The notes: generated by a model not told the origin, from the letters alone. A stretch of 64,000 nucleotides of DNA from UBA9926 sp023261215 (GCA_038136035.1 JAYPYV010000008.1:1-64000); one strand, 5' to 3'. Positions 51,634 to 60,976 are shown, counted from the stretch's first letter. Translations and numbers: made by a program.

Positions 51634-52818
51634 ATGCCACACGACCGACGTCAGGTACTCGAGCAAGTCGCCAATGGCTATATCAACCGAAAAGAATTTG
51701 CCGGGATCGAATGGTTGGTCCAAGCAGGTGGAAAAACGCTCTCAGAGGGTCGAGCCGGGGTTGCCGATCCTGAGGATGGAACACCACTGCCCGACGTGCC
51801 AATTTATCGCATCTACTCCATGACGAAGCCCATTGTCTCGGTGATGGCGCTCATCCTGATAGAGCAGGGGCGCCTTCGGCTATTTGATTTTCTACCCCAA
51901 TTTAATCCCGCATTCGCGAGGATGCGGGTTCTGCACCCCTCGGGTCGAATTGAGCCCGCTGAACGTCCGATCACGGTGGAAGATCTTCTGACGCATCGAG
52001 CGGGTTTTACCTACGAATTCATTACCGGCTGCCACGTTGCCCCGATGTATAGCCAAGCAGAGATCGCTGGCGACGGTCATCGTAGCCTTGAAGACATGAT
52101 GGAACTTCTTGCGCAGCAACCGCTGGCATTTCAGCCTGGGTCTGCCTTCCGTTACAGCGTTGCAACCGATGTTCTCGCTCATGTGATCGAACGCGCTACC
52201 GGAGAAAAACTTGGTGATCTCTTAAAGACCCATATCTTCGATCCGCTTGGGATGACTGAAACAGGCTTCACCGTGCCAGCCTCAGAACGCCATCGGGTCC
52301 TGCCCATCTTTGGCATTGAAGACATTCGTGATCTATCACCGCTCAACCCGCCAATGAAACAAGAACTGCACAGGATCAATGTTGATGCCATGTACCCCAT
52401 GGATGATCCCACCCTGAGCCGCGGGGGTCATGGTCTTTTCTCAACCATTGCTGACTATGCCAAGTTCGCCACGATGCTGATCAATGGAAAATCACCCAAC
52501 GGCGACCGCATCCTCTCGCGCTCAATGCACAGCATGATGCTGAAAAACCGGATCCCGCCCACGCAGTTACCCTTGACCATTGGCGTCAGCACGCTGCCAG
52601 GCTATGGCTGGGGTCTCGGCTTCAGGCTCATGCTCGACACGGGACAAGCACTGTCGCTCTCGAACGTTGGAGAATTTGGTTGGGCAGGCGCGGCGACCAC
52701 TTACTTCTGGGTTGATCCCGCCGAAGAGATGATTGGGTTATTCATGACACAGTACTTGGGCTCGATTCTGCCGTTGGCTGAGAACTTGCGCACGGCGGCC
52801 TATCAGATGCTAGATTAA
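51634..52818 (+). CDS. serine hydrolase, class C beta-lactamase/esterase (EstB-like) family
   Basis: A 394-residue serine hydrolase of the beta-lactamase/penicillin-binding fold. The ATG follows CCAAGGAGTCG. The active-site S-x-x-K is SMTK at 62-65 (IYRIYSMTKPIVSVMALILI), and the second motif Y-x-N reads Tyr174-Ser-Val (FRYSVATDVLAHVIERA), the form found in esterases such as EstB rather than beta-lactamases. GFGWGLGF-type ending motif is GYGWGLGFRLM, in place of K-T-G, and GEFGWAGAATTYFWVDP follows. No signal peptide is visible, so it is probably cytoplasmic. Likely an esterase or lactone hydrolase rather than an antibiotic resistance enzyme. Confidence 0.92.
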   Translation: MPHDRRQVLEQVANGYINRKEFAGIEWLVQAGGKTLSEGRAGVADPEDGTPLPDVPIYRIYSMTKPIVSVMALILIEQGRLRLFDFLPQFNPAFARMRVLHPSGRIEPAERPITVEDLLTHRAGFTYEFITGCHVAPMYSQAEIAGDGHRSLEDMMELLAQQPLAFQPGSAFRYSVATDVLAHVIERATGEKLGDLLKTHIFDPLGMTETGFTVPASERHRVLPIFGIEDIRDLSPLNPPMKQELHRINVDAMYPMDDPTLSRGGHGLFSTIADYAKFATMLINGKSPNGDRILSRSMHSMMLKNRIPPTQLPLTIGVSTLPGYGWGLGFRLMLDTGQALSLSNVGEFGWAGAATTYFWVDPAEEMIGLFMTQYLGSILPLAENLRTAAYQMLD

Positions 52819-53046
52819 GCCCTAGATGATTGGCGCTCGGGATACCGTGCCTAGGTTCATGCATCATAGTGCGAGCTGCGGGCCCTTACCCTTTCTACGA
52901 TGGGGGAAGGCGCACGCCGCTTGCGTGGTTGGGCCATCACGTCGCCTTGACGCAGGGTCGGCGAACAGCGGTTGAGGACTTTCGGAACGCGCTCGTCGAT
53001 GATCAAGCTTTTTAATTAGGTGTATCGGTAACAGAGGGGATTGTTC

Positions 53047-54081
53047 ATGCAGCCAGAAGGTTATGACGTGGGGGCGGTCGAGTCTTGGGTGAGCGCACAT
53101 GTGCCTGATCTCAAGCCGCCTTTCACTTGGACGCGCCTTGAAGGCGGTCACTCTAATCTCACCTATCAAATCGTGGATCAAGCGGGACGCCAGGCGGTCA
53201 TCCGGCGCCCGCCTCAAGGCGAGCTCCTACCCAAAGCACACGACATGGGGAGGGAATGGGCACTGATCTCCGCGCTCGCACCCACCCCCGTGCCAGTACC
53301 CCAGCCTTTCGGGTTCTGTGAGGATCCGGATGTCACTGGTGCCTGGTTTTATATCATGGGCTTAATCGACGGAAAGCCGCTCTACAATGCGGATGAGACA
53401 CGCGCCTTGATTCCTGAGTCAGAGAGAGAGGGGTTGGCGCATTCCTTTATTGACGTATTAGCCGACCTACATCAAGTCGATCCGGATGCGGTCGGCCTGG
53501 GCGACTTGGGTAAGCGAGATTCGTATGTCGGTCGGCAGCTGAAGACCTGGTATCGCTCATGGACTTCATCGGTTGCCGGCGCCCAATTCGACGACGACCG
53601 TGCCCACTCACTGCAAGAATTCTTTCTTAACAACCTGCCCGAACAAGGGCCGATTCGCGTCGTCCACGGCGACTACGGTTTTCACAACTGTCTCATGGGA
53701 CCGAATTCACGTGTCGCGGCAGTTGTGGACTGGGAGATTTCGACCTTGGGCGATCCTCTCGCTGACCTTGCTTATGCGCTCAACCCTTGGCCAGACCCTT
53801 CCGACAAGTTACCCCCGGCGCCCGAAGCGGCAACCAACGTGCCTGGATTCCCTACTCGTAAGGCACTCGCGGCGCGGTACGCCGAGCGAACGGGTCGCGA
53901 TTTGTCACACCTTAACTACTATGTGGGTTTTAATCGGTGGAAAACGGCGTGTATTGTGCACGGGGTCTACGCCCGTTACATGGAAGGTAAAAAAAGCACT
54001 GAAGGCGTCGACCTCGACACGCTACGGTTGCGAATCGATTTGTCTCTCGGCCTCGCTCAAGAGGCGGTGGATCAACTCTAA
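53047..54081 (+). CDS. ACAD10/11-type aminoglycoside-phosphotransferase-fold kinase
   Basis: A kinase-like protein of 344 residues. ATG 53047 is chosen because GAGGGG lies seven bases upstream; a TTG six bases earlier is possible. Features are LEGGHSNLTYQIVDQAGRQA and the AVIRRPPQGELLPKAHDMGR segment (about 50-69), which match the N-terminal kinase domain of mammalian ACAD10/11 closely in style, ATP-site catalytic motif VVHGDYGFHNCLM (about 205-217) and VVDWEISTLGDPLADLAY with Asp228. In ACAD10/11 this domain phosphorylates 4-hydroxyacyl-CoA before elimination. Its neighbours include acyl-CoA dehydrogenases and esterases. It converges with the esterase gene by a four-base overlap of stops. 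Role: hydroxyacyl-CoA catabolism is plausible. Confidence 0.87.
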   Translation: MQPEGYDVGAVESWVSAHVPDLKPPFTWTRLEGGHSNLTYQIVDQAGRQAVIRRPPQGELLPKAHDMGREWALISALAPTPVPVPQPFGFCEDPDVTGAWFYIMGLIDGKPLYNADETRALIPESEREGLAHSFIDVLADLHQVDPDAVGLGDLGKRDSYVGRQLKTWYRSWTSSVAGAQFDDDRAHSLQEFFLNNLPEQGPIRVVHGDYGFHNCLMGPNSRVAAVVDWEISTLGDPLADLAYALNPWPDPSDKLPPAPEAATNVPGFPTRKALAARYAERTGRDLSHLNYYVGFNRWKTACIVHGVYARYMEGKKSTEGVDLDTLRLRIDLSLGLAQEAVDQL

Positions 54082-55007
54082 TCGCGGAAAATCCAGCGGA
54101 GCGTCTCGGCAAATCTTGCGCCCCCATGGCGCAAGGTGTGACCGCCAGTACCAAATTCAAAGTTAACGTCATAGCCAGCGTATTCAAGGGCTCTGGCCAT
54201 CGCTTGGTTAGCTGATGGCCAGTGTCCAAAAGGACTGTGGACATCATGCTCGCCACTTTGGATATAGACTCGGATGGGTTTTCTCGGCGTGGTTTGTACC
54301 ATGAACGGGTAATTGTGCCCGCCCAAAATATTCGTGTAAGAACCACAATGAGAAATGACTCGAGCGAATTGATCCGGCTGGAACCAGGCGGCTGAGAAGG
54401 CCGCGATACCTCCGCTACTGATGCCACAAACCACCCGATCCTCGGGTAACGAAGAGAGTTCCAAGTCCAGCGTTGCTGAAAGGAGCGGCAACATCTCCCT
54501 CACTAAAAAATCCCCATAGTCCCGCGACAACCGGTCATATTCCCAGCTTCTTTGCGCCTCACGCAAACCGTAAGACGCAATAGGTGATCTTGGCGGCATT
54601 TGATCGGTATCCCCTGGATTGACGAATATCGCAGCCACATTCGAAAGCTCACCGGACGCATGCAAGCTGTCAAGGACTCGAGGCACGCGAACAGGACCGG
54701 CGTCGTCCACGTAAGCTCTACCGTCATTGCAAATCACGACTCGACCGGGTTTTGAAGCATCCCAGTCAAGAGGTCGGTAGCACCAAATATTTCGTCGAGT
54801 CTCGGGATAAACCGATGATTCAGACCAGTTCTCCAGCGCGACTAACGTGCCCTCTGGAGAAGCCATCAGCGCCTCAGGACAGGGTTCATAGCGGTCTTCT
54901 GGGTGGGTGAAGGTCGAACGGTCATCGCCGTTCCGGCGCCCGTTGACCTCCTCCGCCACCATGACGTCTAAGCCCAGGCTTTGATGCTCTTCAATTGTCA
55001 GCGGCAC
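54078..55007 (-). CDS. esterase, enterochelin-esterase-like family
   Basis: A 309-residue alpha/beta hydrolase of the putative esterase (Fes/esterase D-like) group. The start is GTG at 55007, after a G-rich ribosome site. The nucleophile elbow is VVCGISSGGIAAFSAAW with Ser in GxSxG. The N-terminal region VVICNDGRAYVDDAGPVRVP and SNVAAIFVNPGDTDQMPPRS is family-typical, and GTGGHTLRHGGARFAETLRW carries the catalytic His. No signal peptide is visible. It overlaps the plus-strand kinase by four bases tail to tail. Upstream lies a tandem repeat and a scaffold gap. Natural substrate is unknown, although ester or lactone hydrolysis is expected. Confidence 0.88.
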   Translation of the reverse strand: MPLTIEEHQSLGLDVMVAEEVNGRRNGDDRSTFTHPEDRYEPCPEALMASPEGTLVALENWSESSVYPETRRNIWCYRPLDWDASKPGRVVICNDGRAYVDDAGPVRVPRVLDSLHASGELSNVAAIFVNPGDTDQMPPRSPIASYGLREAQRSWEYDRLSRDYGDFLVREMLPLLSATLDLELSSLPEDRVVCGISSGGIAAFSAAWFQPDQFARVISHCGSYTNILGGHNYPFMVQTTPRKPIRVYIQSGEHDVHSPFGHWPSANQAMARALEYAGYDVNFEFGTGGHTLRHGGARFAETLRWIFRD

Positions 55008-55050
55008 AGAACCCCCCTTCTTTTCCTCATTCGTTTAGTCGATGTCCAAC

Positions 55051-55225
55051 GACACGCCACTGACTCGCCACTGATTCGCCACTGATTCGCCACTGNNNNN
55101 NNNNNNNNNNNNNNNNNNNNNNNNNNNNNNNNNNNNNNNNNNNNNNNNNNNNNNNNNNNNNNNNNNNNNNNNNNNNNNNNNNNNNNNNNNNNNNNTCGCC
55201 ACTGATTCGCCACTGATTCGCCACT
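55051..55225. repeat. 11-bp tandem repeat array interrupted by a scaffold gap
   Basis: Units of GATTCGCCACT: variants GACACGCCACT and GACTCGCCACT begin the array at 55051, two perfect units follow to 55094, then 100 N, then a partial unit from 55196 and two perfect units to 55225. The gap flanks carry the same repeat, so copy number is unknown and the gap was probably caused by the repeat. The period of 11 is not a multiple of three; frames through it repeat every 33 bases. It lies between the stop of the M20 amidohydrolase gene and the esterase start. Confidence 0.92.
55096..55195. other. scaffold gap of 100 N inside the tandem repeat
   Basis: Exactly 100 undetermined bases within the 11-bp repeat array. 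Real length depends on the number of repeat copies. Confidence 0.99.
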
Positions 55226-55391
55226 GGGGCTTTCCAGAAGGCGGATACGCCGTGTTCCTAATGACGCGTTGACGCTTTTGGTCGTCCACCGATCATCTTC
55301 ATGCATTCGGGCGCTAGGCCTACGCGATTCTCTGCTGACGGCAACCCTCGAGCACGCCCCAAAGGTTCCGCAAAGACATGCGCGGTTAGGT

Positions 55392-56795
55392 CTACTTTTG
55401 TGCTGACGCACCCTCGGCCGACAGCAGCCAGGTCATTGCAAGCGCGCTTAACGCCCGCACGCCAGAGGGCAACGCACGATCATTCACAAAAAAATAGGGC
55501 GAATGATTCGCACCGATGGTTCGATCATCCCCCTCATCAGGCAACACACCCAAACCGAAAAAGAGGCCTGGCGTTTCATAGGCAAAGTAGGAGAAATCCT
55601 CTGCGCCAAGAATGGGATTCACCACATTGGCTCGCCCCTCGGACGCCCAATCCAGCACCGGAGCCATTTCACGGGTGAGCTGCGGGTCGTTGAAGGTGAC
55701 TGGATAACCCAGATCAATCATCACATCGGCTTTGGCATTCATGGTGGCTGCCGCGTGGGTGGCGGTGTTCCTAATCAACTCATGCACTTTATTCCGCATG
55801 CCCGGATCGAGGGTTCGAATCGTCCCCGTCATTGAAACCTTTTCGGGAATGATGTTATTCCGGTTACCCCCATCGATCGTTCCGATCGTGACGACCGCTG
55901 GCGCGGTGGTGATATCCAATTGCCGGCTCACCACGGTTTGCAAGCTGGTAATCACCTGAGCCGAAGCCGTGATGGGATCAATGCCCGCCCAGGGCATCGA
56001 TCCATGCGTTTGCACGCCTTGCACGTCAATCTCCAGATAGTCGGCCGCAGCCATAAACCCGTTGGGCCGATACATGATGCTCCCGGTTTCTCCTGGGAAG
56101 ACATGCAAACCAAATACCGCCCCGGGTTTCGCTCCCGCCGCAAAGAGCCCCTCCTTCAACATCAACTCGGCACCCCCCTCTTCACCGGGTGGCGCGCCCT
56201 CCTCTGCGGGCTGGAAGATAAACATGACCTCGCCAGGAATTTCCGCCCTCATGCTCGCCAGTACTCGCGCCACCCCAATCAAGATCGCCATATGTGCGTC
56301 GTGCCCACACGCATGCATCACGCCCGCTGGTTGATCGTTCCAAGTTGTGGTGACCTTTGAGGCAAAGGGCAAGCCCGTTTTCTCCGTCACGGGCAGTCCA
56401 TCCATATCAGCACGGAGCGCCACACGCTTACCTGGCAGCCCTCCGCGGAGGATGCCCACCACGCCAGTGTGCGCAACGCCTTCACGCACTTCATCGAATC
56501 CCAGTGCGGTCAGCTCGTCCTTGACCCTCTGTGCCGTATTGAACTCGCGATTGCCAAGCTCTGGATGCTCGTGAAACCAGTGCCTCAGCTCAATGATCCC
56601 TGGCATCTGCGCGTCGGCTGCCGCCGAAATTTTCGTCAAGAACGCAGCCTCTTCGGCATGGCTTGAGAAGGTCGCGGCACCCCAACCAAGAAGAAAACCA
56701 AGGACAAGAAAGGGCTTTACACGTCGCCCAATCCATCGAGCTGTGCAAGGGCGCTTGGGTTCACTCTCAGCCAGGGTCGTGATTTTGCTCAACAT
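55392..56795 (-). CDS. exported M20-family amidohydrolase (peptidase M20D-like)
   Basis: A 467-residue metalloamidase precursor. GAGGAAT lies before the ATG. The first 48 residues are a long signal peptide (RRVKPFLVLGFLLGWGAATF, ending SSHA). The catalytic domain begins with RHWFHEHPELGNREFNTAQR; metal ligands are expected at the Cys-His of GVMHACGHDAHM, the Glu-Glu of FIFQPAEEGAPPGEEGG, His of FGLHVFPG and His of NHSPYFFVND. The dimerisation domain covers about 225-340 (THGSMPWAGIDPITASAQVI). Relatives hydrolyse N-acyl amino acids, hippurate or indole-acetyl amino acids. It would work in the periplasm. No operon partner is close. Confidence 0.93.
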   Translation of the reverse strand: MLSKITTLAESEPKRPCTARWIGRRVKPFLVLGFLLGWGAATFSSHAEEAAFLTKISAAADAQMPGIIELRHWFHEHPELGNREFNTAQRVKDELTALGFDEVREGVAHTGVVGILRGGLPGKRVALRADMDGLPVTEKTGLPFASKVTTTWNDQPAGVMHACGHDAHMAILIGVARVLASMRAEIPGEVMFIFQPAEEGAPPGEEGGAELMLKEGLFAAGAKPGAVFGLHVFPGETGSIMYRPNGFMAAADYLEIDVQGVQTHGSMPWAGIDPITASAQVITSLQTVVSRQLDITTAPAVVTIGTIDGGNRNNIIPEKVSMTGTIRTLDPGMRNKVHELIRNTATHAAATMNAKADVMIDLGYPVTFNDPQLTREMAPVLDWASEGRANVVNPILGAEDFSYFAYETPGLFFGLGVLPDEGDDRTIGANHSPYFFVNDRALPSGVRALSALAMTWLLSAEGASAQK

Positions 56796-57026
56796 CCTAA
56801 ATTCCTCTTGCTCATTGGTTTATTCGTCAGTACCGCAAGGTCCGCTTCTTCCGTCGGCACAAGGCCATCCGTTCCGAGGGCCGGCAAAGGCGTGCGCTCA
56901 GCCGAGCCAGCCTCCATTCAGCTGAGCGCTCGAACATCTCGCGGCGGCCGACCTTTCATCTCCATGACTCAGTTCGTGACTGTACTCGTGCCGTCGACAG
57001 GCGTTGCCGCCATTGCACCATGATCG

Positions 57027-58190
57027 CTAGCGCTTTAGCCAGTGCCAAGGCGGCGTGGTATCCAGGCCTGCGTCTTGCCAACAGGTTTCACCGTCACGTT
57101 TAACGAGCCCGAGATGTTGACAATCAGACCCATCAAGCAGCGCCCGAATCAAGGTATCGGCATGTGAAATCACCCAAACTTGGGTTCGTTCAGCGGCAAG
57201 GGTCAGAAGCCGCGCCAAGGGTGTTAGTAGCTGCGGATGTAGACTGTTTTCTGGTTCATTCAACACCATCAGCCCAGGCGACCGAGGCGACAACAATGCG
57301 GCAATCCAGAGGAGATAACGAAGCGTGCCATCAGACAATTCAGACAGTGTGAGCGGCCGCAGCAAGCCTTTTTGGTGAAAAAGTAATTCAAAGGAGCCTT
57401 GGCTTTTTCGGATCTCAACGCTCGCCCCTGGGAACGCATCATCAAGGCAGGCCGCTAGCTGTTCATCGTCACCTATTTCAACAATGGTTTGCCAGGCTGC
57501 AGCCAGATCGCGCCCGTCATGACTCAGCACGGGCGTTCGGGTGGCCACCTGCGGTTTTCTTACCGGCGCCTCTCGATCGGTTCGAAATTGGTCATAAAAG
57601 CGCCAACTGCGAATCCACTCCCTCAAATGCAGTGCCTCTGGCAGCCGGGCAGGATCGCCAAAATGACTCAGCACGCTCTCATAACTCGGGAGCGTCTGCT
57701 CAAGACTGCGCCACTTGCCGGCATCATCTCTGGCGCGAAGGCCCGGTCCCTGCCGCTCGATTAAGGCGCGCCGAGGCTCAAAGTAGTCTCCGTAAAAGAT
57801 ACTCTCTCGCTTGATTTCAGGATCTAAACCAAATTGGGTTCTCGGGACCGGCTCCGGCAACCCAAAGTCGAGCAGATACCCGCCTTCCTGGGCCGCAAAT
57901 CCAAGTTGTAACGAAATGCTCGACTGCCGGGGTCCGCCCTGGATTGGCGCGCCATCGGCTGCCGCCTTTGAGCGACGCTCGGGGCCTGCCCAGAGGCACG
58001 AATCGAGCCCGCCCTCCTCGACCAAGGACAATACGGCGCGTCCGGTTGCTGTGTCCGCCAGAAGCCTGAGGGCTCGATAGAGATTTGACTTGCCTGCACC
58101 ATTCGCGCCGGTGACCAAATTCAGCGCAGAGAGCGGCACCACCAATTCTCTGATTGACCGATAGTTTTTAATGGCAACTGTGGTGAGCAT
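57027..58190 (-). CDS. AAA-family ATPase, RecF/SMC-like (AAA_21 type), stand-alone
   Basis: A 387-residue ABC-type ATPase of the RecF/SMC-like group. GAGGTCGAG precedes the ATG. The N-terminal strand VAIKNYRSIRELVVPLSALN leads to Walker A GANGAGKS (28-35). The signature-like segment is LTLSELSDGTLRYLLWIAAL (about 275-294), Walker B is GLMVLNEPENSLHPQLLTPL, with Asn in place of the usual Asp before Glu-Pro as in many relatives, and the H-loop is VWVISHADTLI. Between them is a non-coiled-coil middle domain. No nuclease or toxin partner is adjacent, so it is an orphan of unknown role rather than a defence module. Confidence 0.9.
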   Translation of the reverse strand: MLTTVAIKNYRSIRELVVPLSALNLVTGANGAGKSNLYRALRLLADTATGRAVLSLVEEGGLDSCLWAGPERRSKAAADGAPIQGGPRQSSISLQLGFAAQEGGYLLDFGLPEPVPRTQFGLDPEIKRESIFYGDYFEPRRALIERQGPGLRARDDAGKWRSLEQTLPSYESVLSHFGDPARLPEALHLREWIRSWRFYDQFRTDREAPVRKPQVATRTPVLSHDGRDLAAAWQTIVEIGDDEQLAACLDDAFPGASVEIRKSQGSFELLFHQKGLLRPLTLSELSDGTLRYLLWIAALLSPRSPGLMVLNEPENSLHPQLLTPLARLLTLAAERTQVWVISHADTLIRALLDGSDCQHLGLVKRDGETCWQDAGLDTTPPWHWLKR

Positions 58191-58329
58191 TGCTCGACCT
58201 CAACCCAAACCCGTTCAAATGAAGCCCAGTGATACGAATCTCTTCCCTTTAGCTAGAGGCGTCACGAGCCCAAAGGCGAAGAAAACCTCAGTGTTCTAAC
58301 CGATTTAGCCCCCATCGGGCCAATCCGCG

Positions 58330-59499
58330 TCAGAGCTGAGCCGTATCGGTTGCGTCGCTGATTCTTGCCGCCCCAGCCAAACGCAGCAACTCCGGACTCA
58401 CCATACGATGCTGCGTGGCTGCGTGAATATCTCGAAAGAGCTTTTGCAGAAGACAGTCGCCCTGCAGGGCAGTCCCTCCAGCAGCGTGATAAAGGAGATC
58501 TACCGCTTGAGCACTCAACTTGGTGGCTTGTGATGCGGCGAGGCGGAGCTGCCGCTTATCCTCCACAGTCACTCGCTCAGCGTCGACGACTTTTTGCCAG
58601 ACCACCGCAACTTTGCCAAATAAATAGGTGTGCGCTGCCTCTACCATGGATTCCGCCTCACCGAACGTAAGCTGTGTGATCGCGGATTGGCTCAGGGTAC
58701 TGGATCCCCCTGTGGGCGTTTTCTTGCTCGCCAACTCATGGAACTCATCCACTGCGCGTCGCGCAATGCCGAGTGGCACCATCGCCACCGCCGACGCAAA
58801 GTACCCAAAAAACGGAAATCGGAAGAGCGGCCGATCAATCTGGCGCCTCGAAACACCCAGTACAGTCCATCGGCCCTCAGGAACAAACGCATCCTTGACT
58901 TCAAAGTCGACGCTGCCTGTGCCCCTCAGCCCCGAGGGATTCCAATTGTCGAGCAAGTTCACTTGATCCCGCTCGAAGAAGACCACATGGACCTTGGGCG
59001 CGCCGTTGTCGTGTCGCAGAATTTCGCCATCCTGTTCGACCAGTGTTCCACCGCAGACCCAATCGCAGTGGTGGGAACCTGAACCCCAGGCCCATCGCCC
59101 AGAGACCCGGAGCCCGCCGTCTACCACGATCGCCTGGCCCGAAGGCGCAGCTGCTCCAGCCGTGATGCCACCAAAAGGCCCAGAGCGAGACCCTTGACCG
59201 TAGATGGCTTTCCCCCAATCAGGCGATAAGAACGAACCAAGATGGGCCGTCGTCGCAAAAATCATGCTGCACCATCCCACCGCACTTTCTTGATAGGCAA
59301 TTTCTTCGATCACCTTAAGGCTGTCCGCGGCGTCGAGTTCGAGTCCGCCATAATCTTTGGCGACCGTCATGGCAAAGATGCCTTGCGAATGCAGTCGATC
59401 AACCAGTGATGAGGGTGTGCGACAGTCCCTTTCTGCCTGTTCACTGACCGCTTGTATTGTCGAGGAAAGCGCTTTGACTGATTCAAGGACCGCAGACAT
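58330..59499 (-). CDS. acyl-CoA dehydrogenase-fold flavin-dependent monooxygenase, oxygenase component (HsaA/HpaH C2-like)
   Basis: A 389-residue protein of the acyl-CoA dehydrogenase fold, most like group D two-component flavin monooxygenases. GAGGG lies before the ATG. FAMTVAKDYGGLELDAADSL and ESAVGWCSMIFATTAHLGSF start it, SGRWAWGSGSHHCDWVCGG is the middle barrel, RGTGSVDFEVKDAFVPEGRW follows and the end is DIHAATQHRMVSPELLRLAG, the usual C-terminal motif. Such enzymes use reduced flavin from a separate reductase to hydroxylate aromatic or steroid-derived phenols. The catalytic Glu of true dehydrogenases is not in place. No flavin reductase gene is adjacent. Confidence 0.85.
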   Translation of the reverse strand: MSAVLESVKALSSTIQAVSEQAERDCRTPSSLVDRLHSQGIFAMTVAKDYGGLELDAADSLKVIEEIAYQESAVGWCSMIFATTAHLGSFLSPDWGKAIYGQGSRSGPFGGITAGAAAPSGQAIVVDGGLRVSGRWAWGSGSHHCDWVCGGTLVEQDGEILRHDNGAPKVHVVFFERDQVNLLDNWNPSGLRGTGSVDFEVKDAFVPEGRWTVLGVSRRQIDRPLFRFPFFGYFASAVAMVPLGIARRAVDEFHELASKKTPTGGSSTLSQSAITQLTFGEAESMVEAAHTYLFGKVAVVWQKVVDAERVTVEDKRQLRLAASQATKLSAQAVDLLYHAAGGTALQGDCLLQKLFRDIHAATQHRMVSPELLRLAGAARISDATDTAQL

Positions 59500-59808
59500 G
59501 AAAACCCTCGTTTTTTAATCGGTTCAGTGGTTACAAGATTGATCCTACCAGATGGCGCTACCTGCGCGTGCCTTGCGAACCACACCCAAGCCCAAGGCGG
59601 TTAGGACCGTGTCTTTCATTCATGTGCCATGCTCTGTATCCAGCAAGCGGTCACTGAGTCATCGCGACTTTTGACCAAACGCGAATGACATTCGCCAAAG
59701 GGCGCGCTCACTGAGAGAACTGAATGAGAGCCAAAAGTACAGGGCGCTGAGCCCCGCCAGTGCCGGCAAAGACGGGCTATCTAGGACCCCACCAAGTCAT
59801 GGCGCGAC
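59500..59808. other. intergenic region
   Basis: About 310 bases between the end of the SDR gene and the flavin monooxygenase start, both on the minus strand. No gene, RNA or clear terminator was recognised; the monooxygenase promoter should lie here. Confidence 0.4.
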
Positions 59809-60690
59809 CTAGCGCTCTGAATCCAATCGACGAAGCACTGGCGCTTCCCCTGTGCTGCCCTTCGTCACACCGGCCACCTTGGCATCTCGCCCTGAGGTGT
59901 TCGGAAATCGTTTGGATAATTCGGGCCCTGCGGCCGACAACCCGCCATCAACGATTAAGTGTTCACCCGTGACGAATCGAGCATCGTCCGAGGCCAAGAA
60001 GAGCGCCGCGCCCGCAATATGCTCACCCTCTCCACACTCAGGCCAAGGCTGCGCCCTCGAAAACGATGATCTCAATGCATCCACTCGATCTGCTCGCACT
60101 GCAGCCAGCGGTGTTGCAATAAACCCAGGGCAAATCGCGTTAACCCTAATTAAATGGGGTGCGAGCTCGACGGCGCTCGACTTGGTCATACTGATGACCG
60201 CTGATTTTGCAGCAGAATAAATCAGCGGCCCACCGTCGCCACTCAGTCCTGCAATCGAGGCGGTATTGATAATGGCGCCCCCACGCCCCTGCTCGATCAT
60301 CACCCGCGCGGCATGCTTGATTCCAAGAAAGACGCCTTTAGCTAGGACGTCCATCGTGTAGTCCCAACTCTCTGTGGTGGTTTCCGTTAATGGACCAATC
60401 GCGCCACCCACACCAGCGTTGTTGAACATGATATCGAGCCCGCCAAATCTCGACTGTGTCACCGACACCATGCGCTCGATGTCTGATTCATTGGCGACAT
60501 CCGTTTTTTGGAAGATGACCTGATCTGCGAAGCCCAGCTGGCCCAATGCTTCGATCGCCGCTTCACCCGTGGCTTCGTTATAGTCGGCAACCACCACATT
60601 CGCGCCTTCTTTTAGAAATCGCTCCACCGACGCGAGACCCATGCCGCTTGCCCCGCCTGTGATCACTGCAATTTGACCTTGTAACCGCAT
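59809..60690 (-). CDS. short-chain dehydrogenase/reductase (classical SDR)
   Basis: A 293-residue NAD(P)-dependent oxidoreductase. GAGGTGG precedes the ATG. Coenzyme motif TGGASGMG at about 11-18, then VVVADYNEATGEAA, whose Asp (in VADYN) indicates NAD preference; NNAGVGGAIGPLTE; the active-site Ser in NTASIAGLSGDGGP; YSAAKSAVISM with Tyr-Lys; and IRVNAICPGFIATPLAAVRA. The last 30 residues (FPNTSGRDAKVAGVTKGSTG) extend beyond the normal SDR end and are of unknown meaning. The gene is preceded by about 285 bases of noncoding sequence. Alcohol or ketone substrate unknown. Confidence 0.92.
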   Translation of the reverse strand: MRLQGQIAVITGGASGMGLASVERFLKEGANVVVADYNEATGEAAIEALGQLGFADQVIFQKTDVANESDIERMVSVTQSRFGGLDIMFNNAGVGGAIGPLTETTTESWDYTMDVLAKGVFLGIKHAARVMIEQGRGGAIINTASIAGLSGDGGPLIYSAAKSAVISMTKSSAVELAPHLIRVNAICPGFIATPLAAVRADRVDALRSSFSRAQPWPECGEGEHIAGAALFLASDDARFVTGEHLIVDGGLSAAGPELSKRFPNTSGRDAKVAGVTKGSTGEAPVLRRLDSER

Positions 60691-60976
60691 CGCTCCACCA
60701 CCTCTTGCTCAGGGGCTACGACCATCCAACGCGAGGCTGGCTTTGTCAATCTCTGACAAGCGGCTTGCCGACGCTGTTGCCCAAAGGGTTCCTATGACCA
60801 TGACAAATTGAATAACCAGGATTCGCTCATTCCGAGCGAGGTTGAGGCAGCCCCTCGGGTTCAACGCGGATGCCTGAAGCGGCCAGTTGGCCTTGCCTGG
60901 TTCGCTAGCGCGCTTAGGTGAAGGCGCTGCACAAACGGTGCGGACGTCTACCGATCAATCATGACCGAGCCCCCCT

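Noticed and set aside
51634..52818. Antibiotic-resistance beta-lactamase
   Set aside because: The second motif is Y-S-V, the K-T-G motif is absent and there is no signal peptide; an EstB-type esterase fits better.
55051..55225. CRISPR array
   Set aside because: The repeat is 11 bp, has no spacers, and no cas gene is nearby; it is a simple tandem array.
57027..58190. Defence system based on the AAA ATPase (OLD/Gabija/Septu-like)
   Set aside because: No nuclease, HNH or helicase partner gene is adjacent and the ATPase has no Toprim domain.
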